64,000 bases of DNA from Caprella mutica (taxonomy: Eukaryota; Arthropoda; Malacostraca; Amphipoda; Caprellidae), in contig CANNZV010000924.1 of NCBI GenBank assembly GCA_947561585.1, forward strand, positions 114,881-178,880, given 5' to 3'. Under the pieces are notes generated by a model. That model saw nothing but the letters and a program-made list of their open reading frames with translations. It made no database searches and was not told the origin of the DNA. Of the stretch, positions 59,970-64,000 are shown one piece after another (within the stretch, counting starts at the first letter, position 1; the number at the start of each line of letters is the position of its first letter). Both the position numbers and the translations under genes were made by a program.

Positions 59970-60195
59970 ATAAAAAGCAAACTCTTAGCTTTTATAAAAA
60001 AGACTAACTTTTATAAAAAGCTAACTTTTAGCTTTTATAAAAAGCTAACTTTTAGCTTTTATAAAAAGCTAACTTTTAGCTTTTATAAAAAGCTAAATTT
60101 TAGCTTTTATAAAAAGCTAATTTTTAGCTTTTATAAAAAGCTAACTTTAAGCCTTTATAAAAAGCTAACTTTTAGCTTATATAAAAGCTAACTTT
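59970..60195. repeat. 24-bp tandem array (AGCTTTTATAAAAAGCTAAC type)
   Basis: About nine near-identical units. Each contains the palindrome AGCTTTTATAAAAAGCT, so single strands can fold at many registers. It lies inside the Harbinger-like element. Confidence 0.9.
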
Positions 60196-60495
60196 TAGAG
60201 CAGCGGAATGTTTGGTTTTTGGCGTGAACTGTGATCAACAAAAAACCGAACATGTTCAAATTGTACAAAAATGAATTAGGTCTATAAGAGATTATATATG
60301 AATATATTGAAACAATGAAGGAATGTGAATATTTACCATAACAAAATAAAATTTTTGCCTTATCTTTAGATATACCTGATAATAACACCAGAAATATTGC
60401 AATAGCGAGATGTAGTAAGACTAAGGATGATTGATACCACGTAAACGTACCAACTGTCGCTAGATATTTAAAACTATAGTGTACTTCCCCGTTAT

Positions 60496-61793
60496 ACAGG
60501 GTGGGGCGTAAGTTTGGAAGCAATTTTTCAAACATTAATATAATTCTTAAAAATAAGTTCCGAAGTAGGTGATAGGGTTTGAACTATAGTAGAGACACTA
60601 CATTATGACGTGGCAGTGTTATTTTTTACAAAAATTTAGTCAATTCAAAAATGTCAGACAAAAGAGAAGCCATTATAGCTCTACACCGTGCCGGGAAGTC
60701 AGATTCCGTCATTTCAAAGACTCTCTCAATAGCGAGATCGACTGTTTGGAAGTGTGTGAAGCGTTTTAATGAGAGAGGAGACTTGACTGATCGTCCAAGA
60801 AGTGGTAGACCACGCTCACAACGCACCAAACAACCGATAAAATGTGCCCGAGAGAAGATCAGGAGAAACCCGAAAAGGTCAATATGATTGTTAGCCAAAA
60901 CAGCTAATGTGAGTCCCTGAACAATGAGAAGAGTTGTCAAAGAAGACCTAAAGATGTCCTCTTTCACCCTCCAAAAGAGACAGACTCTGTCAGAAGCTGT
61001 ATAGAAAAAGAGATTGGAGAGAAGCAAAGCACTTCTGAGAGAATTGAAGTCTGGCACGGCTGGTGAAATTGTTTGGTCTGACGAAACAAATTTCACAGTG
61101 GAAATGGCTCACAACCGGAGGAATGACAGAATAATTGGTAAAAGTGCAAAAGACATCCCATACAACCAAAAAAATGTCCACAGAACCATGAAACCTGCTT
61201 CAGTAATGGTCTGGGCCGCCGTTTCAGAAACTTAGAGATCTCCTTTAATTTTTGTGGAACAAGGCGTCAAAATCCATGCTAAATGTTATATTGAGAATAT
61301 TTTGACGCCAATGTTGGAGTCAGCTAAGGATCACTTCGGTAATGACACTCTATGGACATTTCAGCAAGACGGCGCGACTTCACATACTGCAAATATCACT
61401 CAAAACTGGTGCCATGACCATCTTCCACGGTTTTGGTCCAAAGAAATGTGGCCTCCCTGCTCCCCAGATGTCAATCCTATGGACTTTTCGGTATGGTCCA
61501 TTCTTGAATCAAAGGCCTGTGGTAAATTCCATCGCAGTGTGGATGATTTAAAGCGTTCGCTCCAGAGATCTTGGAAGAAAATTTCACAAGAACAGTTGCG
61601 TGCCGCAGTAGGAGGAGTTCGGAGGAGATTTGAGGCTGTTATTAAAAACAAGGGGGGACATTTTGAATAAATTTATGATTTTTGAATTCTTAAAACCCTT
61701 ATGTAATAATACATAACTGTAAATTATTAAATATATTTTTCGTTGGATTATAATATGCACTTTCATTTGCTTCCAAACTTACGCCCCACCCTG
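60496..61793 (+). mobile_element. Mariner-like transposon, complete but inactive (1298 bp)
   Basis: Inverted repeats of 27 bp: CAGGGTGGGGCGTAAGTTTG and on to GAAGCAA on the left, exact complement on the right (61767-61793). TA lies at both edges (60494-60495 and 61794-61795), the mariner target duplication. A single transposase gene fills the plus strand. It is inserted in the Harbinger-like element. Confidence 0.95.
60651..61670 (+). pseudogene. Mariner transposase, DD37D, four in-frame stops
   Basis: One frame of about 340 codons from ATG at 60651 to TAA at 61668-61670. The N-terminus has a helix-turn-helix (AGKSDSVISKTLSIARSTVW) and a GRPR motif for TIR binding. Catalytic Asp codons are at 61080 (VWSDETNF), 61368 (QQDGATSHTA) and 61482 (SPDVNPMDFSVW). 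Thirty-seven residues separate the last two, so the signature is DD37D, as in the maT-type mariners. Stops lie in frame at 60885 (TGA), 60918 (TGA), 61002 (TAG) and 61233 (TAG), and there is no frameshift. Decay is by substitution only; two stops look like CGA-to-TGA changes. Confidence 0.93.
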
Positions 61794-62317
61794 TAAATGA
61801 CGGGGTTTCAATATAAATTGAATGTTGATCCAAATTAATGGGTAATCTACAGTAATTTTAAGAAATTATTTAAAATAATGTAGCTATACTTAAAATATGT
61901 ACCTAAAAAAATTTATGTAAATATTGTAATTATGTAAATAGAAAATTATGTAAATGAAAATTTATGTTAAGAATTATATATAAGAAATATATACATATTT
62001 TTTATATATTATAATATTAGCTGTATTGTGATATCTTCTACTTTAAACTGGTCTGTGTATGTGCTTATACTTTGACTGCCGCGGTGAAACTGCCGAGTAT
62101 ACTTTGCATGCGGTGCTACTGTGGCGGTGGTAACGCGTCCATATGCAGTGTCACCGCTTATAGCGTCGTAGCAAAGCAGACTGCCAAGGCGGTAGCACTG
62201 CCAGTAAGTATACTATGCAACTTTGCTTTTCCAGCAATTTAACCGTGATTAATTGAAGATGCGTAAACAGGGCAGTGGCACCGCGGCGGTAGAACTGCCA
62301 GTATAGTATGGGCCTTA

Positions 62318-63933
62318 AACAGAAATTCTATTAACAGTGCCTCATGAAGTTGGTGTAAAATGTAAAAAATGAAGGAAATCTAAATTAATAGGGAAACTAA
62401 TAATTTGCGGCAGTATCATTATGATACAGGTCTCACAAATAATCATAGTTCTGACTTTTGATAGTTACTTATACTATACAGAAAATTCCTGTTCAACTTT
62501 CATTATTTTTATTAATTTATGTACCTTTCCTCCAGATCCTTTCGCCTTAAAATGACATATTTATTACGATGAAGTACTGTGTTTAAAAATGATCAAAAGC
62601 AGTATAAAAAAACGGTTCTCAAGAATCGTTTTTAATTTCCAAGAAAACCACATCAGAGAACTTTTTAGAACTCTAGAGAAATAGTCCAAAAAACTTCTAT
62701 CTATACAACTGCACCTATCATTTAATGAAATTTGCTTGAATGAAAACTTGCTACTTTGATAAACTGATATATATATATATGCATAATTGCATATATTAAA
62801 GACAATTGTTTTCTTTACTCTCAAAAGTAAAAACAATGATTTAAAAAAATGAATAAAATGAATGTATTCACGGATTTAGAGGTTATAGTGGTTTAAAAAC
62901 GCCCAAGGCACTCTCAATGGTGTGCAACTCGATAAATTGTTCAGAAGATAAATATTGTATTAATTATTTAAAGTACTAAATCCATTATATTAATTGAATT
63001 CTCAATGAAGGAGCAACAGGTACTGTACTAGTATTTTAGTTTGTATACCGTAGTCTCTTTCAATGTTAAATATAACAATAGTGAAAACATTTCTTAACAA
63101 TATGAGACATAAATATCTTGGTAATTACGATTGGCAAAAAATTCCAATTGGGATAGATTTGTCGAATAAATGTAGAGATGTGAGTGGGAGGTGAAGTGAA
63201 TTAAAAGGATATTTCAAAGAATACAATATGGGAAAAGTTTTTTCATTTAAAAGCAAATGAAGTAACTTATTTTCACGATCTAATATCAAATAACTGAAAG
63301 TAATGAATGAGGGAGAATTAAATGATATAAATGTTTGAATTGTCGCTTTATTTCAAACTTGAAACTTAATATTCTTTTCTAAATTATTTTGCTTTGCTTT
63401 CCTATTAATTGAGATCATATATTATGAGTATTTAGAAATACGTTTAAATTTAGTTTGAAATTTCTCAGAGTTTACAATATTGCTTATGCCTACAAATAAT
63501 AATATATATACAGATATCAGTTAATTATATTTTCAAAGATAACCTTTTCTAAATAAACAAATATATAATATCTCACTAGATTTTTTTTAATGCAATAATT
63601 TGTTCTTTTATGACTATTAATTGGACAAGATTCGATTTTTTTATTTATTGAAGCCTTATTTCAGTGTGTAGCTATGGAAATCTATCACACTGATTGATTT
63701 CACTATTATAATCAAAAATGTAATCATTGCTTAATTGTAATCATAATGATTAGCAGTGGAGATTATTATAAAAATATTTCATTTCCTATGGATTCTCTGA
63801 AATTAATTCAAAGTATTTAGTTACATCTCAGACTGAGAATGGAAATACCTGAATATCTAGAAAACACGAAGGAAAGAGATGAAGAATAAAATTTCCTTAT
63901 CAGATTCAACCTGAGCGCATGTAGCAATGGTTC
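62318..63933. other. AT-rich noncoding stretch
   Basis: Nothing coding or repetitive is supported; a short TA run lies at 62767-62780. Confidence 0.4.
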
Positions 63934-64000
63934 TAGGTATATTCCACCTCGGTATATTCCACCCCGGTAAATTCCACCACGGTATATTCCACCCCGGTAT
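63934..64000. repeat. 16-bp tandem repeat cut by the window edge
   Basis: GGTATATTCCACCTC, GGTATATTCCACCCC, GGTAAATTCCACCAC and GGTATATTCCACCCC follow one another up to the last base; the array surely continues. Confidence 0.85.

Larger units (their letters stand above)
59448..62314. mobile_element. Harbinger-like element split by a mariner
   Basis: The ends GGCCCATACTGTACTGGCAG and, in reverse complement, GGCCCATACTATACTGGCAG continue as inverted repeats of about 40 bp, with TTA on both outer sides (59445-59447 and 62315-62317). A 3-bp TTA duplication and a GGCC start fit the PIF/Harbinger group, which is inference. Subterminal CAAAGTATACTGG motifs recur on both sides. Without the mariner it is about 1567 bp and encodes no transposase, so it is non-autonomous. 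Confidence 0.75.

Noticed and set aside
60188..60535. 115-codon minus-strand frame ending in the mariner terminus
   Set aside because: Spans unrelated sequence and a TIR; low-complexity hydrophobic.
60626..61181. Minus-strand frames of 63-156 codons
   Set aside because: Antisense shadows of the mariner transposase.
1..64000. tRNA, rRNA and snRNA genes
   Set aside because: I scanned for GGTTCGAATCC-type B boxes and other signatures and saw none I could support; a covariance-model search would be decisive.

Overview
The window is eukaryotic, AT-rich and dominated by mobile elements. The transposon mix (Penelope, LINE, mariner, Harbinger-like, foldback elements), the intron signals and a neuropeptide-type GPCR exon fit an arthropod, probably an insect and possibly a hemipteran. 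The lineage is inference. Only two parts look like host-type coding sequence: the first coding exon of a class A neuropeptide GPCR (20161-20643, +) and a small spliced minus-strand reading frame (42202-42907) that lies inside a transposon-like unit.

Layout. 1-9 kb: a Penelope-like retroelement (about 1827-4306) between inverted repeats, then a degenerate ATCCGA-type repeat (5325-5820) whose inverted sister lies at 55390-55770. 9.3-10.2 kb: a 21-bp minisatellite that stays open for 300 codons. 10.7-16 kb: two LINE 3' ends, a C-rich array, short inverted-repeat elements and a duplicated block. 17-19 kb: a hAT-like MITE and a LINE 3' fragment. 20-23 kb: the GPCR exon and a dispersed 300-bp repeat.

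23.3-32.3 kb is the best preserved transposon nest. A minus-strand LINE (ORF1 with one stop; ORF2 with endonuclease and reverse transcriptase) is split by two DNA elements. One is a 938-bp palindrome with an 8-bp target duplication (24384-25321). The other is a 3535-bp transposon (27806-31340) with AGGGTGGAGCGAAAAA termini, GAGGTTCCTC-type subterminal motifs and a decayed transposase that is only distantly hAT-like. A large foldback element (about 36700-38972) carries the C-terminus of a related transposase in its right arm, mirrored in the left arm, and ends in a related terminus.

40.7-49.2 kb: two neighbouring TIR-bounded units (40693-44911 and 45468-49184) with CACTGA/CACAGA..GAAA-type ends, subterminal repeats and exon-like content. 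The first holds the spliced frame plus nested MITEs and a G-tract foldback. 49-57 kb is mostly unique-looking AT-rich DNA with faint relics. 57.1-58.5 kb is a 32-bp minisatellite made of two interspersed unit types. 59448-62314 is a Harbinger-like element with TTA flanks, split by a 1298-bp DD37D mariner whose transposase has four in-frame stops and no frameshift. The window ends inside a 16-bp tandem repeat.

All homology statements come from reading motifs by eye. No database search was run.
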